Below, in pieces: positions 1 to 7,699 of a stretch of DNA of 64,000 bases. Below the pieces are notes generated by a model, which saw only the letters and a list, made by a program, of their open reading frames with translations, searched no databases and was not told the origin of the DNA. A program made the translations under genes and the position numbers. This DNA comes from a bacterium BMS3Bbin14. GTDB taxonomy: Bacteria > Desulfobacterota > Desulfobulbia > Desulfobulbales > Desulfobulbaceae. The stretch's first letter is position 1. Each line of letters begins with the position of its first letter. Where the stretch lies: NCBI GenBank assembly GCA_002897615.1, contig BDTX01000025.1:19287-83286 (forward strand), given 5' to 3'.

Positions 1-1
1 T

Positions 2-493
2 TTTTTTCATTTTCTTGAATCACAACGAAATGAAATCCTCCAACTGCGGCCAGAAGTAATTATTCCGATGATTGCCCGCTGCTGTGAGATCAAGGCCCGG
101 GTGGTTGAGCAGGACGAACGTGAAGGTGGGCTCAGGCGAATTCTGAACTTTGGCCATACCATCGGCCACGCGGTCGAGGCAGCCTCCGATTTCCGCTTAA
201 TTCACGGCCTGGCCATCGCCATCGGCATGCAGGCCGCCGCCGATCTTGCCGTACGCACCGGACACCTCGACCAGGGCCAGGCTGATCGTTTACGGACCCT
301 GCTGACCGCCTGCCGCCTGCCGGTCACCATCCCGGCGGAACTCGACCGCCGGCGGATCAAGGGTTACCTGCAGACAGACAAGAAAACCGTCGACGGCCGG
401 GTCTTTTTTGTCCTGCCGACGGAAATCGGCAAGGTCATAATTACCGATGAGGTCCAGGAAAAGGATATTGACGCTGTTTTAACCAGTGGTTAA
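2..493 (+). CDS. aroB: 3-dehydroquinate synthase, C-terminal part (5' end outside window)
   Basis: Second step of the shikimate pathway: converts DAHP to 3-dehydroquinate in the cytoplasm, using NAD+ and a divalent metal. The reading frame is open from base 2 with no start, so the gene begins before the window. About 163 C-terminal residues are present. The stretch GHTIGHAVEA carries His residues of the family's metal site and is preceded by the typical CCEIKARVV helix. The C-terminal helical domain is complete and ends at TAA 491-493. The ATG at 68 is internal and not the start. Other shikimate genes (aroC, aroK) lie about 21 kb away on the other strand. A palindromic repeat of family A begins 24 bases after the stop. 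The assignment is firm. Confidence 0.95.
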   Translation, partial: FFHFLESQRNEILQLRPEVIIPMIARCCEIKARVVEQDEREGGLRRILNFGHTIGHAVEAASDFRLIHGLAIAIGMQAAADLAVRTGHLDQGQADRLRTLLTACRLPVTIPAELDRRRIKGYLQTDKKTVDGRVFFVLPTEIGKVIITDEVQEKDIDAVLTSG

Positions 494-517
494 TATTATT
501 TATAAGAAAGTGTTCTT

Positions 518-678
518 CCATTATTGTAATCGTTCACCAGAGGCAACAAACTACCCTCAACTCGTAACTGTAACCGTTCAGATGTGCCCCAGATTCGTTC
601 GTTTCGCCCTCCGAGGTGTACTCCCTGTACCTGAGGAGGGCGAAACGGACAAAGATGGGGTGCAGGTGAACGGTTACC
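518..678. repeat. Family A palindromic repeat, copy A1
   Basis: Non-coding element between aroB and the FmdB-like gene. Its core, 570-677, is an inverted repeat with arms of about 43 bases (570-612 and 635-677) that pair almost throughout: it opens with GTAACCGTTCA and closes with TGAACGGTTAC, and near the centre GTTTCGCCCTCC faces GGAGGGCGAAAC. The 22-base centre is itself partly symmetric. The left flank (ccattattgta, then gttcaccag) matches copy A3 near 54.1 kb. The reading frame spanning 486-947 that crosses the element is an artefact of it. Confidence 0.8.
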
Positions 679-721
679 TATTTTTTCAACGTCTTATTAC
701 ATACAACAATTCATCTTTGCC

Positions 722-1216
722 ATGCCAATCTACGAATTTTTCTGCCTGGACTGCAACACGATCTTCAACTTCTTTTCCCGGCGGGTCAATACGGACAAGC
801 TGCCGGACTGCCCGAAATGCGGAAAAAAGGAGCTGCAAAAAGTCATGTCCACCTTTGCCACCATCGGCAGGGCCGCCGAGAATGACGGCGATGATCCCCT
901 TGCCGGCATGGATGAATCGAAGATGGAAGAGGCATTTACAGGCCTGATGCGGGAAGCGGAACACATCAACGAGGACGATCCCCGGCAGATGGCCAGCCTG
1001 ATGCGCAAATTCTCCGACCGGACCGGCATCTCCCTGGGCGACCAGATGGAGGAGGCCCTGTCACGGATGGAGGCGGGAGAAGATCCGGACCGGATCGAAC
1101 AGGAAATGGGCGACCTCCTGGATGCCGACGACGCGCTATCCTTCGCGGCCATGAAGAAAAAAGCCCGGCCCGGCCCCAAACCACCAACCAGGGACGACAA
1201 ACTCTACGAACTCTAG
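722..1216 (+). CDS. FmdB-family zinc ribbon protein
   Basis: Cytoplasmic protein of 164 residues. Residues 1-45 form the small zinc ribbon of the FmdB family: MPIYEFFCLDC supplies the first Cys pair and CPKCGKKELQKV the second, the usual CxxC...CxxC arrangement with the MPIYEY-like start. Residues 60-150 are acidic and helical (many Glu, Asp, Met) with no domain I recognise, and the tail is basic and Pro-rich. The family is widespread and often annotated as regulatory, but no biochemical role is established; zinc binding is inferred from the Cys pattern. The gene stands alone between a family A and a family B repeat. Confidence 0.85.
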   Translation: MPIYEFFCLDCNTIFNFFSRRVNTDKLPDCPKCGKKELQKVMSTFATIGRAAENDGDDPLAGMDESKMEEAFTGLMREAEHINEDDPRQMASLMRKFSDRTGISLGDQMEEALSRMEAGEDPDRIEQEMGDLLDADDALSFAAMKKKARPGPKPPTRDDKLYEL

Positions 1217-1290
1217 CCGGGGTCAGGCTGGCGCTATTGCATTATGGCGGAGTTACTTCAAGAGTCCACCGGGCTCGTCAAATCGTAACC

Positions 1291-1417
1291 CCCGAATCCG
1301 TGACGGCTTGAGGTGCTATTCCATGCAATAGCTGGAATTTATGGCATTATCTACGAATAAATGCATTTTCTGGTCTTCACCGCGCCGCCCGGCGGGGCAC
1401 CCGATAACGGATTCAGG
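1291..1417 (-). repeat. Family B MITE-like repeat, copy B1 (short form)
   Basis: Short-form copy, reverse orientation relative to copy B3 at 35.0 kb. It begins CCCGAATCCGTGA and ends ACGGATTCAGG, the terminal inverted repeat of the family, and shares the internal blocks cggcttgaggt, tggaattta, cgaataaatgcattt and the GC-rich cgcgccgcc with other copies. Flanks taacc on the left and taaca on the right look like a 5-bp target duplication with one change. It occupies most of the otherwise gene-free stretch 1217-1629; I see no other feature there. Confidence 0.8.
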
Positions 1418-1629
1418 TAACAGTTAACCAGATACGCAAGCAAGTCTCTCCTCCAGACAAGATCGGGTGGTCCATCGCCCCCATGCCGCACGTTCTGAGC
1501 GGGTGCAGATGGGATACCGGACTCTTGGCCGAACCCCGGCCACCCGATACAAACGACAATATGAAACAAGATGGACGCATAGGAAGCCCCCTGCTCCGTC
1601 ATTCCCTTTATAAGAAAACAAAATCATTC

Positions 1630-2829
1630 ATGGATGGGACACGATTCATAGTAGCGGGAGGGTTTATCGACGGCAGCGGCGCCGATGTGCGCAGGAATAT
1701 CTTTATGGCAGTGAAGGACGGCATTATTACCGCCATTGGCTCCGCCGCTGATCTTCCCCGCAACGACGGGACTGCAATCGACGACTTCACGCACTGTACC
1801 ATTTTGCCGGCGCTGGTTGACTGCAGCGTCTCCCTGTCGCAATCGCCCTCCGTGGACAGGGAGGTACGGTTATCTACTGAAGAGGCCGGCTTTGCAGAAA
1901 AGGCAGCCATGCTGGAGCGGCATATCCGTTACTGCCATGCACACGGAGTGCAAGGAGTGGCTGTCAGCGATGATATAACCGACCTGCGGGAACATTATCA
2001 AAAGGGGGAGGCCCAGGGAACTATAATTGCCATTAGAACAGCCGGGCGTCTCTGCCGGAGCTGGCATGATTGTACAGCTGGCAACTCGGCAGATGGTGAT
2101 TTTCTCAAGATCGGTTATTCCGGCAATATCGAAGAAGAGGCCCCCCCGCATCCCCGGCTTAAACATGAAGACCTGTGCCGCATCCTGCAGCACAGAGGCG
2201 AAAAAAAGGCAGTAGTGGTGGCCAATGGCCGGCAACAGGTAAAGGAAGCGCTTGAGGCGGGATGTGATGCCATTGAGCAGGGATACCTTATGGGTGAGGA
2301 CAATCTCAGGAAAATGGCGGGAAAAAATGTGCTGTGGATTCCCAGCGTACTGCGGGCCAAGAATGCCTTGGACGGTGCGGGCACCGGCGGGGATGTGTGT
2401 TGCCGGTTCTCCCTGCGCTATGTGGCACCGGGGAAGCCGGTCCCCGGCGCGGAGGCTTTTTGGAAAAAGAGACTCGCCGCCCAGCTGACGCAACTGCGTT
2501 TTGCCAGAAAACTGGGCGTGACAACGGCGGTGGGGACCGGTGCCGGCAGTATTGGCATACTCCATGGCGAGTCGATGGTCGAGGAGATGAAATTGTTCAT
2601 CAAGGCCGGATATTCACTGGCGGAGACCATCCGGTGCGCATCGGAAAATGGAGCCCGATTCTTCGGCATGGAGAAGCTGGGAGCGCTTACTGTCGGGCGG
2701 CAAGCAACATTCCTGATTGCCAGGGGCACAGTAAAACAGCTACCAAGAAAACTCTCCTATCTGGAAGGCATCTATATTGACGGAGCACCAAGCACCACAT
2801 ATCGCAAAAACCCTGTCTGGATGGCGTGA
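1630..2829 (+). CDS. Amidohydrolase-fold protein with substituted metal ligands (probable pseudoenzyme)
   Basis: About 399 residues with the architecture of the amidohydrolase superfamily (imidazolonepropionase/prolidase-like branch): an N-terminal beta-sandwich part (MDGTRFIVAGGFIDGSG), a TIM barrel, and the C-terminal sandwich (LGALTVGRQATFLIA). The metal-binding positions of the family are changed. The HxH after strand 1 reads SVS (residues 66-68, context PALVDCSVSLS). The strand-5 His is Val (VANG, 197). The next His is Gln (AIEQGY, 217). The final Asp is Gly (GTGAGS, 304). Only the Lys of the bridging site (DFLKI, 160) remains. A metal-dependent hydrolase function is therefore unlikely. 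The frame is open upstream to 1483, but those residues do not look like the family; ATG 1630 starts the conserved part. No strong ribosome binding site is visible. Confidence 0.75.
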   Translation: MDGTRFIVAGGFIDGSGADVRRNIFMAVKDGIITAIGSAADLPRNDGTAIDDFTHCTILPALVDCSVSLSQSPSVDREVRLSTEEAGFAEKAAMLERHIRYCHAHGVQGVAVSDDITDLREHYQKGEAQGTIIAIRTAGRLCRSWHDCTAGNSADGDFLKIGYSGNIEEEAPPHPRLKHEDLCRILQHRGEKKAVVVANGRQQVKEALEAGCDAIEQGYLMGEDNLRKMAGKNVLWIPSVLRAKNALDGAGTGGDVCCRFSLRYVAPGKPVPGAEAFWKKRLAAQLTQLRFARKLGVTTAVGTGAGSIGILHGESMVEEMKLFIKAGYSLAETIRCASENGARFFGMEKLGALTVGRQATFLIARGTVKQLPRKLSYLEGIYIDGAPSTTYRKNPVWMA

Positions 2830-2862
2830 TTCTTCCCAGGCGATCCAGGAAGTCGTTTCGAC

Positions 2863-2911
2863 CAGGAAGATGGCAGGAAGATGAGCAGGAAGATGCATGG
2901 GCGGAAGATGG
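2863..2911. repeat. Short tandem direct repeat (CAGGAAGATG)
   Basis: Three closely spaced copies of caggaagatg begin at 2863, 2874 and 2886, followed by a degenerate cggaagatg. It lies in the 225-base spacer between the amidohydrolase-like gene and the convergent higA gene. No coding function is evident; the period of 11-12 bases suggests replication slippage. Confidence 0.55.
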
Positions 2912-3054
2912 GGACGACCTTAAATATTAAAACAACTCAAGCTTCCAGTTGGCAACCTCGCTCCTTGGCCATCTTCTCTCCTCGCTGAACTGCGTAACTT
3001 ACAGCGGCCGGCGTTATGGCAAGTTTCCTCGCCGGATCAACCACAAGGGGCCTT

Positions 3055-3429
3055 CTAAGTATTAGCCATTTTTTCTTTAACCCAAACAATCGGTTTTAAC
3101 AGAGAAATTTGCTTTGCCTCAGGACTATGCATGGCCTTCCAAAGATCCAAATCTTGCTGCAAGCCCAACCAAAAATCTGCTGACATACCCAGTACACGTG
3201 ATAGCCTTAATGCGGTATCTGGAGTAACCGATCGCCTTCCCTTGATGATTTCGTTAAGACGGGGATATGAAACTCCCAAACGACGGGCAACCTCTGTTTG
3301 TGTAAGTTCAAGTGGTTTGATAAATTCCTCAAAAAGCATTTCACCAGGATGGGTTGGAGGACGCTTTTTAGGGAGTCGCCTATCCACAATCTTATCAGTG
3401 GTAATCTGTAATTTCGACTTCGTAGGCAT
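3055..3429 (-). CDS. higA: HigA-family antitoxin (helix-turn-helix)
   Basis: Antitoxin and autorepressor of a type II toxin-antitoxin pair, 124 residues. Residues 24-34 carry the family signature RPPTHPGEMLF, followed by an HTH_3/XRE domain (LTQTEVARRLGVSYPRLNEIIKG around residues 42-64) and the usual ADFWLGLQQDLDLW segment. The start ATG at 3429 is preceded by GGGAGG six to seven bases upstream, a good ribosome binding site, which favours it over the internal GTG. The gene overlaps the end of higB by 35 bases, the normal toxin-first order. The about 25 residues before the signature make it slightly longer than many HigA proteins. Confidence 0.9.
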   Translation of the reverse strand: MPTKSKLQITTDKIVDRRLPKKRPPTHPGEMLFEEFIKPLELTQTEVARRLGVSYPRLNEIIKGRRSVTPDTALRLSRVLGMSADFWLGLQQDLDLWKAMHSPEAKQISLLKPIVWVKEKMANT

Positions 3430-3688
3430 GGCCTTCCTCCCAGTTAAAACAAATTCGATATTGCTGGTTAATTCGGATACTAAATTGTTTTTCTCGATCG
3501 CCTTTTAAGCGCTCTAAGCGATTTCCTGGAGGGACATTGAGTTCATTCAACTCTCGAACTCTGTTTATTTGATCCATCTTTCGTCCGGCAACAGGCCAAA
3601 GTGAGTTTGGACAACATTTTCTAGCAGACCTAGATGCTACACCATCAAATATATCCTCTGTTCCAGTATCCCTGAACGTTCGTATCAT
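3395..3688 (-). CDS. higB: HigB-family toxin (RelE superfamily ribonuclease)
   Basis: Toxin of the pair, 97 residues. It shows the HigB/plasmid killer pattern: MIRTFRDTGTEDIFDG at the N-terminus, the central LNVPPGNRLERLKGDREKQFSIRIN and the C-terminal YRICFNW...EVEITDYH. Members of this family cleave mRNA on the ribosome and are neutralised by HigA. It overlaps higA. A strong promoter sits immediately upstream, so close that the transcript would have almost no leader and no Shine-Dalgarno sequence is seen before the ATG. Intact length and both partners suggest a working module. Confidence 0.9.
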   Translation of the reverse strand: MIRTFRDTGTEDIFDGVASRSARKCCPNSLWPVAGRKMDQINRVRELNELNVPPGNRLERLKGDREKQFSIRINQQYRICFNWEEGHAYEVEITDYH

Positions 3689-3695
3689 ACATCAC

Positions 3696-3724
3696 ATTAT
3701 AACGTAATCCATAACAAGCGTCAA
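3696..3724 (-). promoter_or_regulatory. Sigma-70-type promoter of higBA
   Basis: On the minus strand TTGACG (3724-3719) and TATAAT (3701-3696) are separated by exactly 17 bases. Transcription should start at about 3688-3689, which coincides with the higB ATG at 3688. The stretch ATTACGTTATAAT around the -10 box has ATTA/TAAT symmetry and could be part of a HigA operator; that last point is inference. Confidence 0.7.
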
Positions 3725-3970
3725 TTATTATAGGGCATCAAGTTATTATAAGGTTTCCGGATATCTACTTAAAATCAAAGAGAGCTGTCTGCGTATTTTT
3801 GCCGGGCTTTTGTTTCTAACCGGATATCATTCCAACAGGATCGATAGCAAGAAAGCAGGATAACGCCGCCATGGTCCTTCCTGCCAATATCTTATCAGCC
3901 CCTATACTACCTTTATTGAACGAAGAGGGTGTGGAGGCGAGACAGCATCGATATCGCATTCGCATTAAGC

Positions 3971-3994
3971 GGCTGTGGCTGTGGCTGTGGCTGT
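3971..3994. repeat. Hexanucleotide tandem repeat (GGCTGT x4) in a gene-free spacer
   Basis: Four perfect copies of ggctgt. The surrounding spacer 3689-4166 holds the higBA promoter on one side and the terminator of the rhodanese operon on the other. A 72-codon open frame crosses the repeat, but its composition is repeat-driven and I do not call it a gene. Confidence 0.6.
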
Positions 3995-4085
3995 GTTATT
4001 ATCTTGTTTTTTTGCCATAAATACAAGTTTTTAGAGACGGAAAAAGATTGCCTTTTCACCTTTACGGGGAAATTTAAAAAAAACA

Positions 4086-4127
4086 TACAAAAAACAAAGG
4101 AGCCTGCCCTGCCGGGCAGACTCCTTT
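4086..4127 (-). terminator. Rho-independent terminator of the cytochrome-rhodanese operon
   Basis: On the minus strand the sequence AAAGGAGTCTGCCC, a GGCA loop and GGGCAGGCTCCTTT form a 14-base stem with one mismatch, followed by GTTTTTTG. It lies 40 bases after the stop of the second rhodanese gene and is a textbook intrinsic terminator. Confidence 0.9.
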
Positions 4128-4166
4128 GGCTGTTGAGATATGTATGACGGGGAAAACTACATGTTT

Positions 4167-5111
4167 TTAATTAAATCCCCAGCCATTTATGTTCAAGGGC
4201 ACAGCCGTAACGGCTGCGGCTTGCAGGATGGAGCCGTCATAGAGCTTGACGTTGCGGTAGCCAAGAATATCATGCAGGACGTAATAACCCATGGCCGCAG
4301 ACGAGCCTTGATTACTGTAGGTGATGATCTCCACGTTCTTATTCGCGGGGAGGCCTACGCCCTTGGCCATTTTTCGCAACTCTTTCACGTTCCTGAAAAG
4401 GGACGGGGAAAAGTCGACACCGGCATTGGTCATGTACGATGCCGGCCAGAGCAGTGCTCCCGGCAGGTGGCCGAATCGCTTGATATAACTTCTCTTTTCC
4501 TGGCCAAAATATTCATCCGCTCCGCGGTTGTCGAGAAAAACAACCTTTTTCGAGCCGATCTTCTTCTCCACTTCCTTCAAGGTCGCGACCAGAGCCGGAA
4601 CCGGTCTGGCCGTGAAATTGCCGTATAAAGGCGCAACATCTTGCGTGGTAACCTTTTTCCCCGCCCTCTTCCAGGCGGAAAGTCCACCGTTCAGGATGGC
4701 GACCCGCTTGTGTCCCAGGACATTAATCGTCCACAGTGCCCGGGCGCTCTTTGCAGTGTCATTGGCCGTGTTCCCCTCGTCATATATAACGATCGAGGAA
4801 TTGTTGTTCACCCCGTAGGTCCGCAGCATTTTGACCAGTTGGTCCTGGCTGGGCATCATGAAGCCGACAAAATCGGCATTCATGATCTGCCATGGTCCAA
4901 AGGCCCGGATCGCCCCTGGAATGTGATTTTCCTCATAATGAGTAAAATCACTCACGTCCAGAATGACAAGGTTCTTCTGCTTCATGTGGCTGGCCAGCCA
5001 GCCAACGCTGACCAGGTTGGCCGAGCCGGCACAAGACAGAGCCGGAATACAGAAAAGGAATAAGATTGCGCCAATAAGTGACGCCCGTATTCTGTTCATC
5101 GCTTTCATCAT
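4167..5111 (-). CDS. Secreted tandem rhodanese-like protein, active-site Cys replaced by Ser
   Basis: Two rhodanese domains in about 314 residues after an N-terminal export signal (hydrophobic LIGAILFLFCIPALSCAG). The layout is that of thiosulfate:cyanide sulfurtransferases, where the catalytic Cys sits in the second domain. Here the loop reads YSNQGSSA with Ser at residue 266, where the upstream paralogue has YCNSGQFA. Persulfide chemistry at that position is therefore not possible; a binding or structural role is more likely (inference). GGAGG lies just before the paired ATG codons at 5111/5108, which decides the start. It follows its paralogue by 32 bases, is co-transcribed with the multihaem cytochrome gene and is followed by a strong terminator. 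Confidence 0.85.
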   Translation of the reverse strand: MMKAMNRIRASLIGAILFLFCIPALSCAGSANLVSVGWLASHMKQKNLVILDVSDFTHYEENHIPGAIRAFGPWQIMNADFVGFMMPSQDQLVKMLRTYGVNNNSSIVIYDEGNTANDTAKSARALWTINVLGHKRVAILNGGLSAWKRAGKKVTTQDVAPLYGNFTARPVPALVATLKEVEKKIGSKKVVFLDNRGADEYFGQEKRSYIKRFGHLPGALLWPASYMTNAGVDFSPSLFRNVKELRKMAKGVGLPANKNVEIITYSNQGSSAAMGYYVLHDILGYRNVKLYDGSILQAAAVTAVPLNINGWGFN

Positions 5112-5143
5112 TATCCTCCAAACAGTCATGTAATCTTGATTAC

Positions 5144-6094
5144 TTATTTGACATGTCCCCATGCGAACCGAACCAGGGGCAGTTTCTCGTGACTCGCGTA
5201 CTCCATCATGGATCCGTCAAAGACACTGACGTTCCTGTAACCCAATATATGATGGAGAACTAAATAGTCCAGGCCTGCAAACTGTCCGGAGTTGCAATAG
5301 ACAATGATTTTAGCGTTCTTGTTTTTGGTCAGGCCGATCCCTTTTGCAATGGCGGCGAGGACCTTTTTACTCTTGAGAGTGGCCGGGGCGCGGTTGATCC
5401 CGGCATTGGTGAGATAAGGGGCAGGCATGTCGAGTGAACCCCGAATGTGACCGAATCGTTCCACCTCGAAGCTTTTGGTCGCACCGAAATGCTGGTCGGC
5501 GCTACGGGCATCAACCAGGATCACTTTTTGGGTCCTGGCAGCGGCCCGGACCTCCTTCAGTGTCGCCACCTTGGCGGGATCCAGCTTGGCGGTAAAATTG
5601 CCGGCCTTGGGTGCAGGCTTTTTATTATCAATGATCCTGCCTTCAAAGGTCCACTTGGTGAAACCGCCGTTAAGGTATGAAACATTGTTCATCCCCATGG
5701 ATTCCAGGATCCAGCAGGCGGTAGCCCCCTTGGTTGCATCGGAGGCCGTATTGCCCTGGTCATAAACAACAACATGACTGGATGCGTTTACCCCCATACC
5801 CCGCAGCGTCGCAGTCAAAGCGGCAGGACTCGGCATCAACCGGCACGAGTCGTCTTTAGTCATGGGCTCAATTTTCCCATAGGGCATGCTGACGGCACCG
5901 GGGAGGTGACCGACACCGTAATTGTTCGCTGTCCTGACATCAATGAGGACAAGATTTTTGTCGCCAAGATGTCCGGCAAGCCATTTAGTGGTGACCAGGG
6001 TGCTTGCCCCGGCGGCTGTCGCCGTGCCGGAGAAACCTCCGGTCAGGATCAACAACAGCGTGATTATCGTTAATTGCAATCGTTTTCTAATCAT
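5144..6094 (-). CDS. Secreted tandem rhodanese (sulfurtransferase)
   Basis: 316 residues: signal peptide (LTIITLLLILTGGFSGTATAAG), then two rhodanese domains with family motifs (LVLIDVRTANNYGVGHLPGA in the first). The second domain contains the active-site loop YCNSGQFAG with Cys267, followed by the usual GYRNVSVFDGSMMEY. The enzyme could carry persulfide sulfur, or selenium, in the periplasm; the substrate is not shown by the sequence. AAGGAG precedes the ATG by seven bases. The gene lies 68 bases downstream of the candidate selenoprotein cytochrome and shares its operon. Conservation of the pair beside the cytochrome suggests a joint role in sulfur, selenium or metal redox chemistry (inference). 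Confidence 0.9.
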   Translation of the reverse strand: MIRKRLQLTIITLLLILTGGFSGTATAAGASTLVTTKWLAGHLGDKNLVLIDVRTANNYGVGHLPGAVSMPYGKIEPMTKDDSCRLMPSPAALTATLRGMGVNASSHVVVYDQGNTASDATKGATACWILESMGMNNVSYLNGGFTKWTFEGRIIDNKKPAPKAGNFTAKLDPAKVATLKEVRAAARTQKVILVDARSADQHFGATKSFEVERFGHIRGSLDMPAPYLTNAGINRAPATLKSKKVLAAIAKGIGLTKNKNAKIIVYCNSGQFAGLDYLVLHHILGYRNVSVFDGSMMEYASHEKLPLVRFAWGHVK

Positions 6095-6162
6095 GAACGT
6101 ACTCCTTTTATTCTCGTTAGCCGTTAGCCGAATGTATGGACTTCACATTGTCTGCCATTACC

Positions 6163-7527
6163 TTACCGCTTTATCTTGGCAGGGATTTTCTTGACAATGA
6201 CTTTCAGATTGGCAGCCGGATCACCCGGGGCCAGATCGGCTTTTGTCAGGAATAATTCCGTGTGTCCATGACACGCATTGCAGGAACGATTCTGCGGTGT
6301 ATCCAGCTGGATGCTGTGAATCGAGGCCGAGTTCCATGTCGGCAGGGCGTCATAATTGGAAACGAGATCCTTGGGACCGGGCGCACCTTTCAACACCGCC
6401 TGAAAATAACGGAAGGAGGCCAGGGTATCCTTTTTCATAGGAGTATGGCGAACCAGGTTATATTTATAGGGGTTGGCTGGACTTCGATCGATATTTCTAC
6501 CGATTTTGAAAGTGAACAGCGGATCCGACGGAAAAATAACCGTGGGATTCTTGCCAGCTTGTTTGAAATCCAGGGAAACGTGGCAATTTGTGCAGTTGAA
6601 ATATTTATTGGCATGACAGACCGCACAGGCGACAGTCCCGGCCTTGTGGGCGTTGTGCATGGCGATTTTGGAACGGCCGGGCTTGGCGGCATCGGGATGA
6701 CACTGGGTACAGCGGACGGTCTTGACCGCATAGTAGCGGTTGACGCCCTTCGGCTCGGTCTTGTGGAGCTCACCGGCCTTATGGCAATCAACACAGCTCA
6801 TCTGTCCTTTTTCATAATGGACATCGGCGGTGGCGCCCAGTTTACCCATATATTCACCGGCGAAGCGGGAACCATGGCAGGCATAACAGGTTTTGTCCAT
6901 GGGCGGAGTTTTCATGAACTCGTGACGGTTGAGCAGGCCACCTTTCGCAACGGCGGGCCAGGCAACATGACAGCTGCCGCAACTGGCATGACAGTTTGCA
7001 CAGTCAAGCGCCCAGGCTGCCGGCAGCAGGGTATTAGCCATTTTATGAGGTTTGATTATCGTGCCGACAATGTCGGAAATCCCGTTTAACCTGTAGTGCA
7101 TGGAATTCTTGTAAGAAGCGGCTATACTGTCATGACACTCCCCGCAGACCCCGCTGCCGTTCTTTTCCGAAGGATCCTTGACCAGACCCTTGTGGGCTTT
7201 ATCCTTGTCGCTGACATTCTGCCCCTTATGACAGTTGATACAACCTATTTCGCCGTGAACCGAGTTGACGAAATCCTTGGAAACACCATACGTATCCCGG
7301 CCCCTCACCTGAGGAGCAGAAACGCCTCAGCCCGCTATCGCTGAGGCACTGCTGGCGGAAGCCGCTCCGTATCTGTCCATTGCCTCCAGGTCTGTATGAC
7401 ACTTGATACAGGCGCTGCTCGAAGTCGCCTCTTGAGCGTTAAGCTGACCTCCGGGACTCATAATGCAGGCAAAACCCAAAAGAGATGCCGCTACCAGAGC
7501 CAATCTGTTCTTTTTCTTCATCCTCAT
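6163..7527 (-). CDS. Undecahaem c-type cytochrome, candidate selenoprotein (in-frame TGA, Sec67)
   Basis: Periplasmic multihaem cytochrome read as one gene across an in-frame TGA at 7329-7327: 66 codons before it, 387 after it, no frame change. The N-terminal part has a signal peptide (NRLALVAASLLGFACIM) and the first haem site CIKCH at residues 40-44. The downstream part has ten more CxxCH sites: CINCH, CGECH, CANCH, CGSCH, CYACH, CVDCH, CTQCH, CAVCH, CTNCH, CNACH. Neither half makes sense alone: the first lacks most haems and the second lacks a signal peptide. A hairpin with loop AGGU follows the TGA at the spacing of bacterial SECIS elements, so TGA may encode selenocysteine. AGGAGG precedes ATG 7527. 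Two rhodanese genes follow. From memory, not verified here, Geobacter ext clusters also combine rhodaneses and multihaem cytochromes. The alternative is a nonsense mutation. Confidence 0.75.
7294..7329 (-). promoter_or_regulatory. UGA codon with SECIS-like hairpin
   Basis: Read on the minus strand, the UGA (7329-7327) is followed by a stem GCUCCUC (7317-7311), loop AGGU (7310-7307) and GAGGGGC (7306-7300), seven paired bases. Beyond one U/C mismatch the stem continues with five more pairs including G-U (7319-7323 with 7298-7294). The loop starts 16 bases after the UGA. This matches what is known of bacterial SECIS elements: stem directly downstream of UGA and a small apical loop containing GGU, as in E. 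coli fdhF. Function is inferred from shape and spacing. Confidence 0.65.
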
Positions 7528-7623
7528 TGCTCCTCCTGATGATGTTTTCGTTGTTGCCCTTTTCCTCGGCCAAGAAGCTGGCAAGACAACGACCGTTTCT
7601 CCCTGGACGAGGAAAACATATAG

Positions 7624-7663
7624 ATAATATTACCACGTTGTAGATCTTTGCACATGTGGCAAA
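7624..7663 (-). promoter_or_regulatory. Possible promoter/operator of the cytochrome-rhodanese operon
   Basis: The 17-base interrupted palindrome tttgcacatgtggcaaa (7647-7663) has TTTGC/GCAAA arms around a symmetric centre. A TATTAT -10-like box lies at 7629-7624 on the minus strand, and the palindrome covers the place of the -35 box, where no good -35 hexamer is seen. That arrangement would fit an activator-dependent promoter. Weak, composition-based evidence only. Confidence 0.3.
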
Positions 7664-7699
7664 TTGTCGCAGTCTCGAAAAGATTCAATAAAATCCAGA

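Noticed and set aside
486..947. 153-codon frame over the aroB end, repeat A1 and the FmdB gene start
   Set aside because: It crosses a palindromic repeat and runs out of frame through the well-supported FmdB-like gene; no protein pattern.
3929..4147. 72-codon frame in the spacer before the rhodanese terminator
   Set aside because: Runs through a hexanucleotide repeat and the terminator hairpin; no ribosome binding site or family likeness.
6163..7584. Reading the split cytochrome as two genes or as a simple pseudogene
   Set aside because: Both halves share a frame and are incomplete alone, and a SECIS-like stem follows the TGA; a pseudogene is not excluded but is the weaker reading.
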